Source: Patagioenas fasciata
Lineage: Eukaryota; Chordata; Aves; Columbiformes; Columbidae
Direction of reading: 5' to 3'
DNA length: 64,000 nt
Assembly (NCBI RefSeq): GCF_037038585.1
Contig: NC_092525.1
Coordinates: 23,704,867-23,768,866, forward strand
In this document: piece after piece, positions 26,469 to 40,600 of the stretch
How the letters are laid out: each line of letters begins with the position of its first letter
How positions within the stretch are numbered: the stretch's first letter is position 1
The notes under the pieces: generated by a model
What the model was told of the DNA's origin: nothing
Seen by the model: the letters and a program-made list of their open reading frames with translations, nothing else
The model's database searches: none
Position numbers and translations under genes: made by a program

Positions 26469-29400
26469 CTGCACAAAGCAGAAACACAAGAGACTCAAAT
26501 GGGCTTCCAGCCTCTTTTCAAGATAATTCAACCTTCATTCAGCTTCCCCGCTTCCTTGCTTCTCAAAGAATTGCCCTGTCAACATAATCCTGATGAACCT
26601 CAATGTAGCACACCAACCAGAGACTTCATTGAATGCCTCTGCTGATAGCAAGCAGGTCAGATTACAGAGTTAGAAAACTACTACTGCAGGTTGATGGTCA
26701 AATACGTCATCACCACCTAAAATACAAGGGTATTTCTTCTTTAAGTGACTAATGAACACTGCCATTGAAGGCAAACAAAGTGAAGACCAAGAGATCCAGT
26801 TTACTACGAGGTAAACTCCACACTGCCCATCAAGCAGCAGTCAGACCACCACCCAGGACAAGCTTTTCCCATGGCAAAAAAGTGCCTTCATGAATCCCTC
26901 AGCATAGTTCATATGCCTTGGCCATGTCAAAGAAAGATCCTCCGTGCTTTAAAAATGAGCTTCCAAATTCTCGATTTGGCGCTCTTCAGTGTTAGACAAG
27001 TCATTCAACAAAGTAGCCACCACCCAAGTGATGCTTATACACTAAGCCCCGGTTGAAAAGCAGAAGAAACCAGATACCCTTCCTCGGTGAAAATCAAGGC
27101 TCAAATGAACATCGCCACACTGGCAAAATATCCTTGGTAGATTTTCCTCTCCTTCCAAATAAGGAGAAGTGAAGACATTAGGGAAGGGAGCCATCAATAA
27201 TCCATCTTCCCCTTGATTTCCCCTGCTGATTTACTTCATGCTTCATTAAATAAACCTGGCATTTCTGCTGGATGAGAGAGCTATTTATCAAAGCACAAGT
27301 GGATGCATGCTAATGTGGACAAAGTAAATGATTCCAGAACACACGCATTAATTTAAAACACCAGCTCTGCCTCTTCACTGCTTTGGAATGCAATATTAAC
27401 AGTCCTCTCATCCAAAATTAAGCTTTAACCCCTCTACTTTTGATGCCCTGTTCCAGACACTGCCATAACATCTGTGTCAAGTCACACAGACTCTCTAAGC
27501 AACATCTGGTCCAATGCAGATCATGCTGTGTGGCAGATGAGACTGAGACTGTAAAGCTCTGAAGCAGCTTCTCCAGATTACCACCATTCTCAAGAGCCCC
27601 AAGATGACTCATATGCATTCCCACCTCTTGAACTTCTCCAATACTACAGGTTAGAGTCAGAAGTGAAGAGGAATGCTGTTGCCAAGCTCTATATCAAGTG
27701 CATTAGCATCCAACATCAAGAACAGACTCAACATAAAAAAAACACACCTACCTGCAGTACTACTATTACCCTTTCCCTTCAAAGCCCATCCACCTTCACC
27801 CACGACCTTTCAAATTTTGTGGCAGTAGTGAAGGTGAAAAAGAAGAGGAAAGACACCATGGTGAGTCTAAATCCTAATAATCATAGTAATGCCTTCCTGG
27901 CAAAAGGTGCTGTGGAAGAGCTACCAAGGAATACAATTAGTATCAGATCACTATAATTAAATCTGTATAAAGCTCCCACGCATGATCAAAGGCTCAGCTG
28001 TATAACACAGAGCTGTCCTATCCGCTTGCTCTTCAGCTTGAGGAGAATCATCCCACTGACCACAGATTGCCCTTAGGCCAGCAACGTGATCAGCATCGAA
28101 ATGCACCCAGAAACACAAACGCAAAAGGTTTATGTTCCTGTCCTTTCAGCTTGGACAATGTGAAGACCTATCCTGCTTTCTAGTAAACAAATTCCTGACG
28201 GTAGTCATGTTTAAAATTAACTCACTGTACTGGACAAAAATTTAAAGTGGCTCAATGGTTCTGAGTAACAATAAAGCATGGAAGTCACTCCAATACCAAA
28301 CCATTGTCACCAAATCATTGTACATTTTCACATTTTAATCAGTTATACTGCAATCTACAAGCTGGTCCTCAAGCATCTCATGCAAATGCAGAAAACCATT
28401 AATCCCACACTAAAAGCTGAATGGTATCACTAGTGTCAGTAGAACAGAAACAAAAAATAGCTTCCAAAAAGAAGTAGTAAAAGGTTCAAGAGAAATGAAA
28501 CACAGCCAAGTGTGCTCAGTCTAAAGGCATCTCCAAGGGAAAGAAAAATCAGGAAGAGCTGAAATGGTGAAGATGACACTACTTTGAGGGAACAGCTGAA
28601 ATAAAAACACAAGTTTCCTTTTCAGTAACTTCCCAACTCCCAAATTCCATTTAAATTTGTCTTACTCTGAAGAACAACTCTGGCATAGTTTCAGAACATC
28701 TAAAAGCTGTAAAGGCATGATTTTTGTGTCCTCTTCAAGTCAAACTCACAGCACAATATAGTGATCTGCTTAATTTGTAAGTAAAACTGCTCTAGTAAAG
28801 TTTAGCTTTCGTTTGTAAAACCAGTCCTTTAGAATCATGGTTGTTTGGGCCAATACAACTATATTTGAACATAACAAGCATGAAGTTGCTCCACAACACT
28901 AGTCTATCTTAAACTGGGTCCCAGGATCTGATTTTGCAGTTACATAACACAAATATTTTCCCAAAAGCCAAACAGTTCACTGTTTTGATGTATTTGGACA
29001 CCTGACACTGCTTCCTGTTCCCCCCTGTTCTAGGACTCACATGTTGTCCTTTGCTTTCTTCCCTCCAAGAGAACAGTTTGCAATACATATCCTGACTTTT
29101 GCTCCGTTATCTCCAAGCACAGCAAACTACGGAATGAGAACCTCAAGGGGAAAAGTGTTCCCATTGCTAACAGCATGTTGTTCCTCCTCCAGTACACAGA
29201 GGGATACAAGTATTAATAGATAACTTTACGCTTATGTCATCTGAAATCTCCAGCCTCTTCCTGAGTGCTATATCCAATTCTCTCCAAATCTTAACTCTTA
29301 GAATCATAGAATACCATGAGTTGGAAGGGACCCACACGGACCATCGAGTCCAGTTCCTGTCCCTGCATATGACAGCCCCACAGTTCACACCATGTGTCTC

Positions 29401-32400
29401 AGGATGTTGTCTGGTCTCTTCTTGAACAGTGTCAGGCTTAGGGCTGTGACACCTCCCTGGGGAGCCTGTTCCAGTGCTCCAGCACCCTCTGGGTGAAGAA
29501 CCTTTTACGAATGTCCGACCTAAACCTCCCCTTCCTACCCTTAGCTCAACCTATAAACAACACCTCAGATTTTCTGGAGGACCAATTATTTAAGGAGGCA
29601 GGAAATTACACATGAAAATGGCAAGCTGTTGCCAGATTCAGAGCCTAATGACAAGAAATGACAGATCCTGAAACAGAGTGCTAAAACTGACCTGCATCAT
29701 TTTAACACAGAAGTTTCTGCATACCAGGTGCCCAACAGCAGTTCCTGCATGCAACCCCAGCAATTCAGCTTCTTGAGACAGACGCAGATACACGTGAGGT
29801 GGGCTACTCCCTGTAAGGCAGACAGCTCGGTCGGAGCAGAGGCACACACGCCGTACGGTAACGCAAGACCACTGCTGGGCAGAACCTCCCGCCCCACATG
29901 AACCAGTTCATCTCTGCACCCCAGTGAGCGGGGTCTGCCCACCACAGGAAGCTCAGGATGTCCCCTGGACCCCATTGGGGATGCTTACGGTGCAGGGCAG
30001 TGCAACGCGACGTCCGAACTGACGCGAGGTGACTTCCCCTTCCCAGGAAGTGTTCCAGCTCCAGCCTGACAGATCGCTTCCTGAACAAGCCCTCAGAATT
30101 CCCTGGGGTCCTTATCTTAGTTAATGGGTAATTATTTTGATGGATAACAATGAATAATCACTTTCCCAGCTAAGAACTTCCTCTATTGACTTGTTTAACA
30201 TTCCATTAAAGGCTAGTTGCCAAATGAACTCCTCTTTTGTCAAATATTTATAACTACGAGCTCATTCTTATATTTAAAGGAGTTCCTAATGCTTCAGGTT
30301 AAGTCTCTTGCACAGAGGTATTTCCTTTATACTACAACTACCTGTTATGATTGACCTAACATGTTCACTTGTCTACAATCTTTTTATCTAAATCAAAGCC
30401 TAGAGGAAAAATGATTATGCTAGATGGACAGAAAATAAGTTACCTTTTATACAGATGTAAGTGAAGAGTTATATATACTGTCAGTATGACATGTGCCATC
30501 AAATGCTGATCTCTTCTAACAGACGACTTCATGAACTACCTAATGCAAGATTTGTTTGTGTAAAGCCACAAGTGAAATGGGAACTTGGGAATTTAAAATA
30601 GCAGCTTGACTACACTGTGGATAAACAGTACTCACACTGCTGGAGAAAAAGCTGCTGTGACGTTTAACTCCCAGGCTGCAAGACTTTTTCCATGTTTTCA
30701 AGCTCTCATTCTCATGTATCTATATTTACACAAAATGAATTTCACTCAAAAGCAAAGCAAAAAACATCTACAGGAAACAAGAACTTATTTTGGGGCCAGT
30801 CCAGGAGTAACCTAATTATGTTTAAATTGCTGCTTGGGCATAATCAGTTTCTTCAAAGCAGTTTCTCAGGTCACAAGATGCAAAATCACACCAAAACCCA
30901 TTGCAGCCATTCAAGATGTAACTGCCTCCTGCCTCTATGAACCTAACACGGAGCTCTAGTAACATCTTAAGGCCATCCAAAAGGGCCAGAGTAATTCCAT
31001 TTATAGTCACATATCAGCAGCATTGCTCCAGTTCAGAGCAAGAGTCTAAAGAGGAATTTCTAGCCCATACCCTTGGCTCTCTCTTCCAGACGAGTTGGTC
31101 TTGTTCACATCTTCCCTGGACGTATCAGACCATTCCTCTCTGACCTTTCCAGACAGAACCTGTTCTAACACTTAAGAAATTTCAAGCTACATGCTTGACT
31201 GTAAAGAAGAAGAAACGGCTGGGTGCCTTGCCTTTAGCAAAGAGCTGAATGTAAGCATTTTGGTCTCCAACCTTTTTTTCTGCTTTTCAAATGACTAGTT
31301 TTAAAAATGAAGCTACCAAAACAACATGGCCAACTTAAATAAATACAGGAAATACAGAAGTTAAGGTTCTCAAAGCTGCATTAACTCACTCCCACTATAC
31401 ACATTGTGTAACAAGTCCAAAAAAGCAGCTAATAATCCAAAACGTGTGTGAGTACTGTGGGTGTGTAACTGTCACTATAGTAATCTCATTTTCATTTCCT
31501 GACCGTAGTTTAGCCAGCCCACATGCTCGTCTAAGGGAAAACATACTCCTACCCAGTCTCGTGCCGCTGTAAGAGAATCACGAAAGCAAACTGTCTTATC
31601 AGCTTTATAGAATCAAGTCCTTCAAACTTCCTCTCCTCTTCCCCCCACCACATTGCGTCTGCACGAGATGTTAAGCTCCCCGAACTGGCTAAACAGATCT
31701 GACATCAGGAAAATTCCGAATTTCTGATCAAGCCTGTTAATCGAGACACTTAGTTTACAATTTAACTTAAAAAACATGCAAAGCAGAGAAGCAATAAATT
31801 CCCTCAGAGCAACTGTTAGTCAAGTTACAGTATTTTCAAAGACCCTGTATGTTCAGGCACTGTTTCTTCAGGCATAGTTAGAAATGGTTGCTTTCACACA
31901 AAAATAAAGATGATACATCCTTCTATTTTAAGATCAACTTTCCTAAATTCCTCAAAGTCACATGCTTGCTCAGACAGCCCAGAAAGTTATGGTGCAGGCA
32001 CTAGCTAAGGTTGGCAACGTACATTTAAGATCATTTGAGCCAACAGTGCAAGACAAAGGTCTCCAAAAAGAGTATTTTTCAGAAGTTCTAAATGCTCTTT
32101 CTGCACGTACCTGTAACTCCAGATGATCCTCATGAGAATGCAGTCACTGTACATTAATCCTAAACAGTATATGGCAGCTACATCTTTCACGTAAATAACA
32201 GAGAAATGCTTAAGGGAAGAGAGTTTAATTTTCTAGATTACCACACACCAAGTGTTCATGTGCCAAACTGCAATACACTGAAGTAGGAAGTCTAGTCAAA
32301 AGCATTTCCAAACAATTGCTTTCCCATGGATTGAATTACTCAGTAAAAAAATATCAGCCTAAAACAAAAAAAACCCATCCAATATGCAAAGACAACTAGT

Positions 32401-33187
32401 ATTACCCTGTGGTCACTCTGACAACTGGATGGGGAAGAGAGGGCAGGATGAGACCACCAGGGCCCCAACCAGGTGCCACATGATCATTCGGTAGAGACAG
32501 ATGCCTTGGTGATTGAAGCCCTGCTTGAAACACAAAGCCAATACAGCTCATGGTCCTGAGTAAGCACATTGCCCTGCTGTGGACAAACTCAGGGCAGCCA
32601 ACAGCATCAGAAAACAAGCACGCATTATTTATCTGGAGGTATTACAGGACAAAAAGGGTGTGGTGAGTTGGAAATGGTATCTTGTAAGATTTGGAAGAAC
32701 TGGATGAAAAAAAGGAAGGGAGCAGAACCTAAGATGCTTTAGGAGTAAAGACTGAGAAGGAGAAAGACACATGTTCATCTTTATTCACGCACTGAAGTTA
32801 ACTGTGGCCTTTACTGACTCAAAACTATGTATTTGTAGAGGTTTCTATTATTGGAATTTCACATTTCAAATGGGCATTAGGAGATACCACACTAATCTCC
32901 TTGAATCTGCCTCATAATTCTTACCTGTTTGATTCTCTGCTTCTGACTTCTTTCTTCCAAAGAAATCTGCCATTTCTAGCCTTCCTCTTTCTCCCCTTCT
33001 GTATTACAAAATCCTGACACTTGGAAATTAACATTCTAGCAGAGCTTTCTGCCTTGCTGAGATTTCTCCCTTCAACTTTAGATTACATTACTATCACACA
33101 AACTCCAAGAGCAGCTTTCAGAAGCACACAGACAGAAATGCAGTGACAAGGCTACAAAACCAAGCAATTAGAAGAAGCGCCATTTAC
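26469..33187 (-). other. NOTCH2: NOTCH2 intron 4
   Basis: 6,719 bp. It contains one CR1 fragment (about 29299-29550) and, on the sense strand, an AATAAA at 32785-32780, about 400 nt downstream of the exon 4 donor. No exon is recognised inside it. Confidence 0.85.
29299..29550 (-). mobile_element. CR1 LINE 3' fragment, minus orientation
   Basis: The segment begins AGAATCATAGAATACC at the low-coordinate end, the reverse complement of the CR1 ATTCTATG tail. It continues with GGAAGGGACC, CCTCCCTGGGGAGCCTGTTCC and GGGTGAAGAACCTTTTACGA, which are hallmarks of the avian CR1 3' region. It is 5'-truncated, carries no ORF, and lies in the same orientation as NOTCH2 transcription. Divergence from the remembered consensus looks modest. 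Confidence 0.92.
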
Positions 33188-33523
33188 CTGGCAGACAGTT
33201 GCACTCAAAGGTGAAGTCACTTGTTTGATGACAAGTTCCTCCGTTCATACAGGGCGATGGGGAGCACGGTACATACACGCTCTCACAGCGATGCCCCGTA
33301 TAGTCTGGCTTGCACTGGCATCGGTACGAGCCGGGCAAATTGACACAGGTTCCACCATGTTGGCAAAGGCCTGGTGTGGCACATTCATTCACGTCTATCT
33401 CACACTTCTGGCCAGTGTAGCCAGACAGACAGATGCAGGAGAACTTGTTTCCAGATACAGTGCATGTGCTTCCATTGGCACAAGGTTGAGATGTACAGGC
33501 ATCAATCCACTGGCACTCCTTTC
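33188..33523 (-). CDS. NOTCH2: NOTCH2 exon 4: end of EGF3 to first part of EGF6 (residues 142-254)
   Basis: The 336-nt exon has acceptor AAATCCTACAG and donor GTAAATG. It encodes the last cysteine of EGF3, all of EGF4 and EGF5, and EGF6 up to CNCLPG. EGF5 has the calcium-binding start DVNEC. EGF4, EGF5 and EGF6 each keep the O-fucose motif (ANGST, QHGGT and MNGGT before the third cysteine). It is the longest exon in the window and lies only 649 bp from exon 3. Reading on into intron 4 adds KWRFF and then a stop. Confidence 0.97.
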
Positions 33524-34172
33524 CTGTAGGATTTAAGACAGAGCACTCTGTTAATAAAAAGTCATTTCTATGGAAAAGAGTACTTCCTCCATGTCACTTT
33601 AAAAGGAGGTGCATTTTACAGTATTATATTTTAAACAAAAATCAATTTGTGGTTACAGTGTGAAGTAATTTTATTTACAGAGTAGCAACAAGATATAGAA
33701 TGTTGTTACTTATAAAAATAACCCTTGACTTGAAACCATACTACACACTGACAGTCACTCTTCTTCTACATCCCCTCCAAGAATGAAAGGAGTGATTTTC
33801 CATGCTTCCCCTCAGGCACTCAGTTATAGTTTTCCCATAGAAAGATTGTGCTGGCCAAATTTACTTCAAATTTCTAGAAGGTAAGACTCTGAATTCGAAG
33901 CGTAACAGCCATTCCAGAGCAGCTTCTCTACTTGGTTTTCCCATGTGGACAACCCCACAAGATCCAAATGTCTTTCTGCTTACGTGTAAAGGGTAGGGAG
34001 TCCGATTCCCTACCCTCCTTTGCTTTTTTTGGTCATGAAGTCACTTAGACTTCTTCTCACTTCCTGTGCCGGAGCTAGTAAATTTGAAAGCGCATTACAG
34101 CTGCCCCAAAACATTCCAGGATGAAGTAATTCACAAAGGATACAGTCTGGAGGTACCAAAGTAGAACCCCAC
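33524..34172 (-). other. NOTCH2: NOTCH2 intron 3
   Basis: 649 bp separating exons 3 and 4. Nothing else is recognised. Confidence 0.85.
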
Positions 34173-34432
34173 CTGTGTAACCCGGAGGACAGACACACTC
34201 ATACGTCTCCTGGCTGTGGGGATGACAAGTTCCTCCGTTCAGGCAGGGCTGGGACACGTAGCAGCGGTGCGACTCCGAGTATTGACAATCCTCTCCCGTG
34301 AACCCCGGGGCACATTTGCAGGTGGCCTTTCCTATCAGAGACGTAGTTTCACAAGTTCCCCCGTTCTTACAGGTATTGCTCTCGCAGGGGTTTCTGTACT
34401 GACAGTAGTCTCCGAGAAAGCCTTCTCGACAC
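34173..34432 (-). CDS. NOTCH2: NOTCH2 exon 3: end of EGF1, EGF2 and most of EGF3 (residues 55-142)
   Basis: The 260-nt exon lies between acceptor TCTGTTGCAG and donor GTGGGG. It completes EGF1 ([12 protein letters not shown]), encodes EGF2, and continues into EGF3 as far as [12 protein letters not shown]2 and EGF3 both carry the C-x4-(S/T)-C O-fucose consensus (KNGGT and LNGGT before the third cysteine). EGF1-3 take part in ligand and cis contacts in the Notch family. All cysteines expected for the three repeats are present. The donor is weaker than its neighbours (G|GTGGGG rather than GTAAGT/GTGAGT). Confidence 0.96.
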
Positions 34433-34662
34433 CTGCAACAGAGAAGAAATTACTTGCGGCACATTCACCTGAAGCCTTGCTGCCCTGGGAAGACGCCAGG
34501 AATTAAGTCCCATGACCACCAAAAGTCTCGGAAATTGCCAGGATTAATGGTAACACTAACAGACCGCAACGCTAACGTCATAGATGTAAAAGGGCTTCTT
34601 CTGGGACTGTCCCAAATGAGACCACGGGAAAGTTCAGTTCAAATTGTGACATTTCTCATTAC

Positions 34663-34680
34663 TAAATAAATAAATAAATA
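34663..34680. repeat. TAAA microsatellite
   Basis: Four and a half perfect TAAA units. Confidence 0.85.
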
Positions 34681-37600
34681 GTGCATACAATCAGAGTTAC
34701 AGCAAATGCAGGCACTTATTCCTGCACTTCACTTCAAAACTTCAGTAAAGTCTGAATGTAAAAGAACTTCAGAGTAAAAATTGATTCCTTGCACCAAATC
34801 CTATCCTAATAAGCACAGTATTTCAGAAGAAAATCAAGTAGTTGCAGTAATAGGCATTAACACTGGGTATCACCCATCTTCCAAAATATTTATAAACCTC
34901 GTACAAACGCTGCGTTCGATGCCCTGAAGATCTGTAGCAGATCTTTCTCCACACCGCTCCCGTGAGACAGGAATATACTGTTATCCTCATGTCGATAAGT
35001 GCCTCTGGGACCGCGACCGGCTGAAGTCTGCACTCAGCTGGCAAGGCAAGCGCTGGAGCCGGGTCTCCCACGCCCTGGCTAGTGCGCTAACGACAAGGTC
35101 ACAGTGCCTCTGTCTCCCACAGAAAAGCGAGTACACACACACTATCTACAGCTAGGGTAATATTTTATACAAAGGTCTGTGATCACAGAATAATTGCAGT
35201 TATTTCTCTCTAACCCAAACTTATGTCAATATAGTCCGACTAAACTTGTCAGCTGTAATCCATCTTTTAGCTGGCCTTTGTACTACAAATTTTCTATTTA
35301 ACTTCCAGTGATACAAGGCAAGCAAGCTTGCAAACCCCACCTTTTTGTCACGCACAGCTCCATTTGCTTCTTTTGGGTAACAGAAAGCTACTTTTATCCA
35401 GCCATATACCCTTGTAACACCTAACATACAGAACAGGGCTGTCCACTTGCAGCTTTTTTCCTACAATGCACAGCTGCATGCTTTAACTGGTAAACAGCCC
35501 AAGACACACACAGCCTGAGAACACACGTATTTCACTGCAGAAAATTCAGAAGTGAATATTAGATACAGTTTGTTCCAGAGTAGGGTAAGTGCAATTATTC
35601 AATCCATGAGTTACAGCCAAAGGGAAGAGATTTCAGCTGCAAGAAATATATTTTTGTCTGAGGGATAACTAGAGACTTTGTGTAACAGTAAAGAAACTGC
35701 CTTTTCCTTATGCACTTAAAAGTGTATGGTGGATTGAAGAGAATTAAAAAAAAATGTAAACCAAAAAACCAACAAAACCCCCAGCCACACACAGACCACC
35801 CCTAGCGGACAGACCTCAAAATTCAGTTCAAAATCCAAGTCATGAAGTTCTGTTTTCAACAGAATACAAAAGGGATCTGCCTTTGTTCCTATGTTATTCA
35901 ACACTTGTATCAATGGGAAAACATTAATGCTGGTCCAACATGTAGATAAGAGAAGAAAAGTTCTCTATACAGAGCAGTAACACGAGCTCCTTAACAAGGC
36001 AGTCAGCACACAAAGTGCAGTTCAGTACTGCAAAGTCATCCAGCATCTTTCCCAAGCCAGAAGACTGATCTGGGAAAGACAAACTTGCTCTGGGGGTTCC
36101 CAACAGTCAGATGAACGTGAATTCCCAGCCTGACAGTTTGGCCAGGAATACTTCAGATGTACAAACAGAAAATATCAAGTAATAGCAAATGTGATTATGC
36201 CACGTGTGATACTTGCATGGCACAATGCTTACATCGGCTCTGGTGTCTGCTCTTTTAGAAGGAAGAGCTGGGATTAATTAAAAGAAGCCAGTGGTAATGA
36301 CTGATCAAAAATTCTTGACACAATGAAAAGCTCAGGGGGCTCAGTCTGTTTATCAAAGGGAAAAGGGAAGGAGATGAAATCTCCAAGTACCCACAAAGAA
36401 ACTCAGATTTAACAATAATTCCCTATCCAGAAGGTACAGGGATAACAGAACTGAGTAGTTGAAAGTTCAAGCTAGATAAATTCAAATTAGGAAAAGGGCA
36501 GTATCTTTATCTTCAAACACAGACTGACACACAGTCTCTCAGCAGCAGAAAGAAACAACTGGAACAACGCATTTAAGGTTGCAGTGGAATTTCTCCATCA
36601 TTCATGCTTGTTTAAAAGAACACCAGAACTGGCTGTTTCAGAAAGAGTACGCACGCTAGTTCAAACACAGCTATTCTGAGAGGTTATTATGCAAGTTACG
36701 CAAGGGGTCATTACTAGATGACCACAACTGTTTTTTCTCATGTTAAAATTTATTAACTAGCTTTAGACATATGTCTAAAGCAGGGAAGTCACATAATAGA
36801 TGCGCATAATCATAATTTACCATTCCCCACACCCAAATTAGGCTCATTTCACCATACCTTAATACTTTCAACTTCATACCCAAGAACAGACATGAAAGAA
36901 GAGTTTTTGCAGGGCAAGGCAGGATTAATAAAGTCGCAGAAAGCAAACTCTGGGACAATAGCATGTGCAGAATATCCCCTGCTTCTTGTACCATCCTCAG
37001 GACAACAGCTGAAGGCTCCTGGTCAGCATGAGCTGCTGCCACATCACACAAGGGGCAACCTTCAGGTTTGCTGGGCCTGAACCACAGTAGCTCTATGGGC
37101 TTCCTTTAATATCCCAAATCCTTCCTCGATACACGCTGGAAATCGGTCCAAACGCCAGTGAGCTACAGCAGGGCTTTGTAGGAGTTGGATCACATAGAAA
37201 TCTGGCACCCAGCGAGGCTGATTGTGCCAGCAGCTGGAGGACGGCTCGACTCCCACGGCATTCAAGCCTGCACACGATGCCCTGGCGAGCTCTGAGCAGA
37301 GACCATCTGGGTAACTACAGTTAAATCATGTTTCTGGACACCTATGTGCAGCTGATAAATGCGTAAAGTCAAATTGAACTTCAGTCCCAGAAGGCTTACA
37401 AGATTTCGTTATAGGGATTTCTTCTGGTTTCACCACTGCCAGCAATTTGGGGTTTGGCTGCTCAGCCATCTTCAGCATCAGCAGACACCAAGCTCCTCAG
37501 ACTAACAGCAGCAGGCACAGGTCATGCACTTGTTGTCCACTTTATGATTAAAGAGCAACAAAACGAACCACAGCTTCACAAAACCCCACCTAGGCATCTC

Positions 37601-40600
37601 ATCATGTAAACAAGAGGCCCTCCAACACCACCCACCAGTCCAACAAACAGAAAATAAACCAAAACTAAAACATAATTCCTAAAGTGTTTTTTTTCATTGA
37701 AAGGTTGTAAAACGAACTAGAAAGCCCAAAGGAACACCTCATGTTTTGTCCACAAGCAAATAAAACACCAAAATAACACCTTCTCTCCCACCTCCCCAAC
37801 ACTGTTGTTCCCAGGTAGCAGGGAACTGATTAAGAATATTGCTGGTATGATTTAAAAGGAAAGCTGAGACCTGTGCTCTAAGATGACACTCACAACCATC
37901 ACCCACAAACAGCCTAGCATTTTGTACACAAATGTTCTGGTACAAAGTTGAAGAGCACTCCAAGACCAGGCTTGTTCCAGTATCTTCTGAGGCTAATCAG
38001 AAAAACATGGGGGAACACTCCAGCAGGGAACAGCAAAAGCTCTTTTAACTTCAGCTCTTCATATTTGGAAGGACAAAGCCTTACAGAACATGCCAGAGGG
38101 AACGTGCCTGCCTGTGGAAAGTCAGTAGGTCAGGTATACATGGCCCTTGTACCCACCATTTTGTCCTCCTGGAGAAGCGCTTGGTCACATAGTTATGCAA
38201 GTTTCCCCTCCAGCAACTCAGTGCAACTGTTTTTTTGCATGTTAAAGAACAAAAAACCTACAGTCCAGATTTTCAGCCAAGTCTCCTGTCATCAACATTT
38301 CTAGGCACGAATACTGATAATTTAGTTCTAAGCATTGGTGTAGACAAAACAGCAAATATTTGCCCCTGATTCACGTTGGGCACCACATCATTCGTCTAAA
38401 AATAGAGGCAAACACTGAAAAAGCAGGGTCTGAGTCCAGACTTCTTTAAAGGATATGATTATCCTCAACAGCAACTCCAGCTTCCCACCACCCCTGCCCT
38501 GCTCTCATCCCAACCTAGTCTTTCAAGTTCTCTTCGGAAGAACAACAAAAAAAAGCCACTTTCTACAGAGCAGCTTAAAATGGTAGCAGCTTGTGTTAGC
38601 TCCAAATGACATGCTCAGAACAGGAAACCAAATCTTTCCCAAATAAAAGCCACTGTTTCTCCTCAGTTTTCCATCGAATTCTCAGCAACAGAAAGATGAA
38701 GTTTGTTCTGGCACTTTCTGGAAGCACATGAGGTCGCTTAACGTACTTCAACAGGAATTTAATCTTTTATGAACAAATTTCACATACAACTTAATTCAAA
38801 TCATGATTTCTGAAAGCTAGAGGGTTTGAAATGGGAAAATGTCCTGTGGGCTGCATCAGCTATGCAGCTGCTTCTAATTAAAGCTTCTCCTTTACTCTCT
38901 CTGGGCTACTTTCCAGCACAAATACTTTAGTCAGAGCTCAGCCCATTTTTTTTTTTCTGCTGCTTTTCAGCTCCAGCCTGCATTTGCCTCAGCTCAGGCT
39001 CTCATGGAGCTAAACAAGGGACGTAAAAACAAAATGAAGGTGTTTATCCAAATCTGAAGTATTCATAACTCCACAGAGCTGCACTCCTCCAACAACCTAA
39101 TGCTACAAACTGAAAAGCAGAAGACTCACAAAAGCTGCATTTTTGGCTCTTCTGCCACAACACTACATTGAAGTTACCTCCCAATACTCTTGCTTTCAAA
39201 AGACTTTCGGAAAATATGTCTGGCACATTGGAAAAACCTCCTCATCTGCCATACTATATTTGCTCAGGCACATTCATAGGTCAGTCTCTTCAAATGCACC
39301 TTATAGACTGTTTTAACCAGTCTTCCAGATGTTTGATTTTCATGGGAGTTTCCTATTCAGGCCCAGTGATATCATCTGGAGATGCACAGAAGGAAGCAGA
39401 TGGTTTTAATTTTAAGCACACAGGGAAGAATTTCCTCGTAGTCTCGCTTCTCCCCCTCTCAACCCAACACTCCCTTTGCTTCCATTGGAAGATGCTTCCA
39501 CAGAGTGGGGGGTGAAGGAAAAAAAACACGCAGTCCAATGACTAACGTGAGAAGGGTCTTGGCTACTTTGCTACAGATTTTAACCAGACTTGCCTCTGGC
39601 TCCCGAGTTCTGACTCCCACACCTACACCTCCTCTCAGGAGGGAGAACAGGATTCTCTGGTTAGCTTTAGAAACGCCCCTTCCCATGTCTCAAGGCTCCC
39701 ATTTATGCGTCATACTTTGAATGCAAACTATGGGATGGGACAGCCTCTCTGCTCGGCATTTAAAGCAGTACACAACTCTTGCTTCTAGCCTACAGAGTAC
39801 TACTCTGCTCTACACCAAGGAGTAACAGCAACCAAAGTCTGAATGGGCAAGGTTTAGTTCAGCATTTTCTGACCATCGCAGCTCTGAACAGCTTTTGGTC
39901 TGCATAGGTAAACTACAACAGAAAAATCTGCTTGAGTGACTCAAATCACTACTTCGTTCCCAGCCTGAGGCTAAAAGTCCATGTACTGTCCCCTTTTTCC
40001 TCTGCCCTGGTCTCAAGGGTCTTCTTCAACTTCTGAAAGAAGACAGAAGGAAACGGGAAAGGGCAGCCCATTCTCAGAAAGGGACAACTTTTCAACTTTT
40101 GCATTTAGCCTTTTCTGGAAAACTCTCCGACCTCATCCTGCTACCAGGTCTCCTATGGGTATTCCCCATTCACTGGTCTAGGGGTGATTAGTCTCTCGAG
40201 ACAGATCCTGAGAAGATATCTGCTTCAGTCTTGAGAGCAGTTCTGCAGTCTAAGACCTTGCCTTCAACCCCAGAAATCCTCTTAAGTCAGAGTTAAAATT
40301 CATTTATGAAGATCCAGCTGGAAAGAAAGGTAGGTCAAAAACCTGGCAAGGGGGCTGGAGTCGCTGAGGGTTAGAACTGGAGTAGAACCCCTTTACTGCC
40401 TGGCTGTTGGCACTTTGAGTTCAGCATGCTTTAAGGTCCTCATATTGCCACCCTACAAATAAGTAGTAAAAACTGTATCATGCAATGTAAAAGTGTGCAC
40501 AAACTTCTGCACACAGTGAGAATAATGCCACTTACTGAAGAGGCACAGAAGCACACAAAGCTGCACAGATCCTGAGAGCTGTGGGCATGAGAGGATGTGC

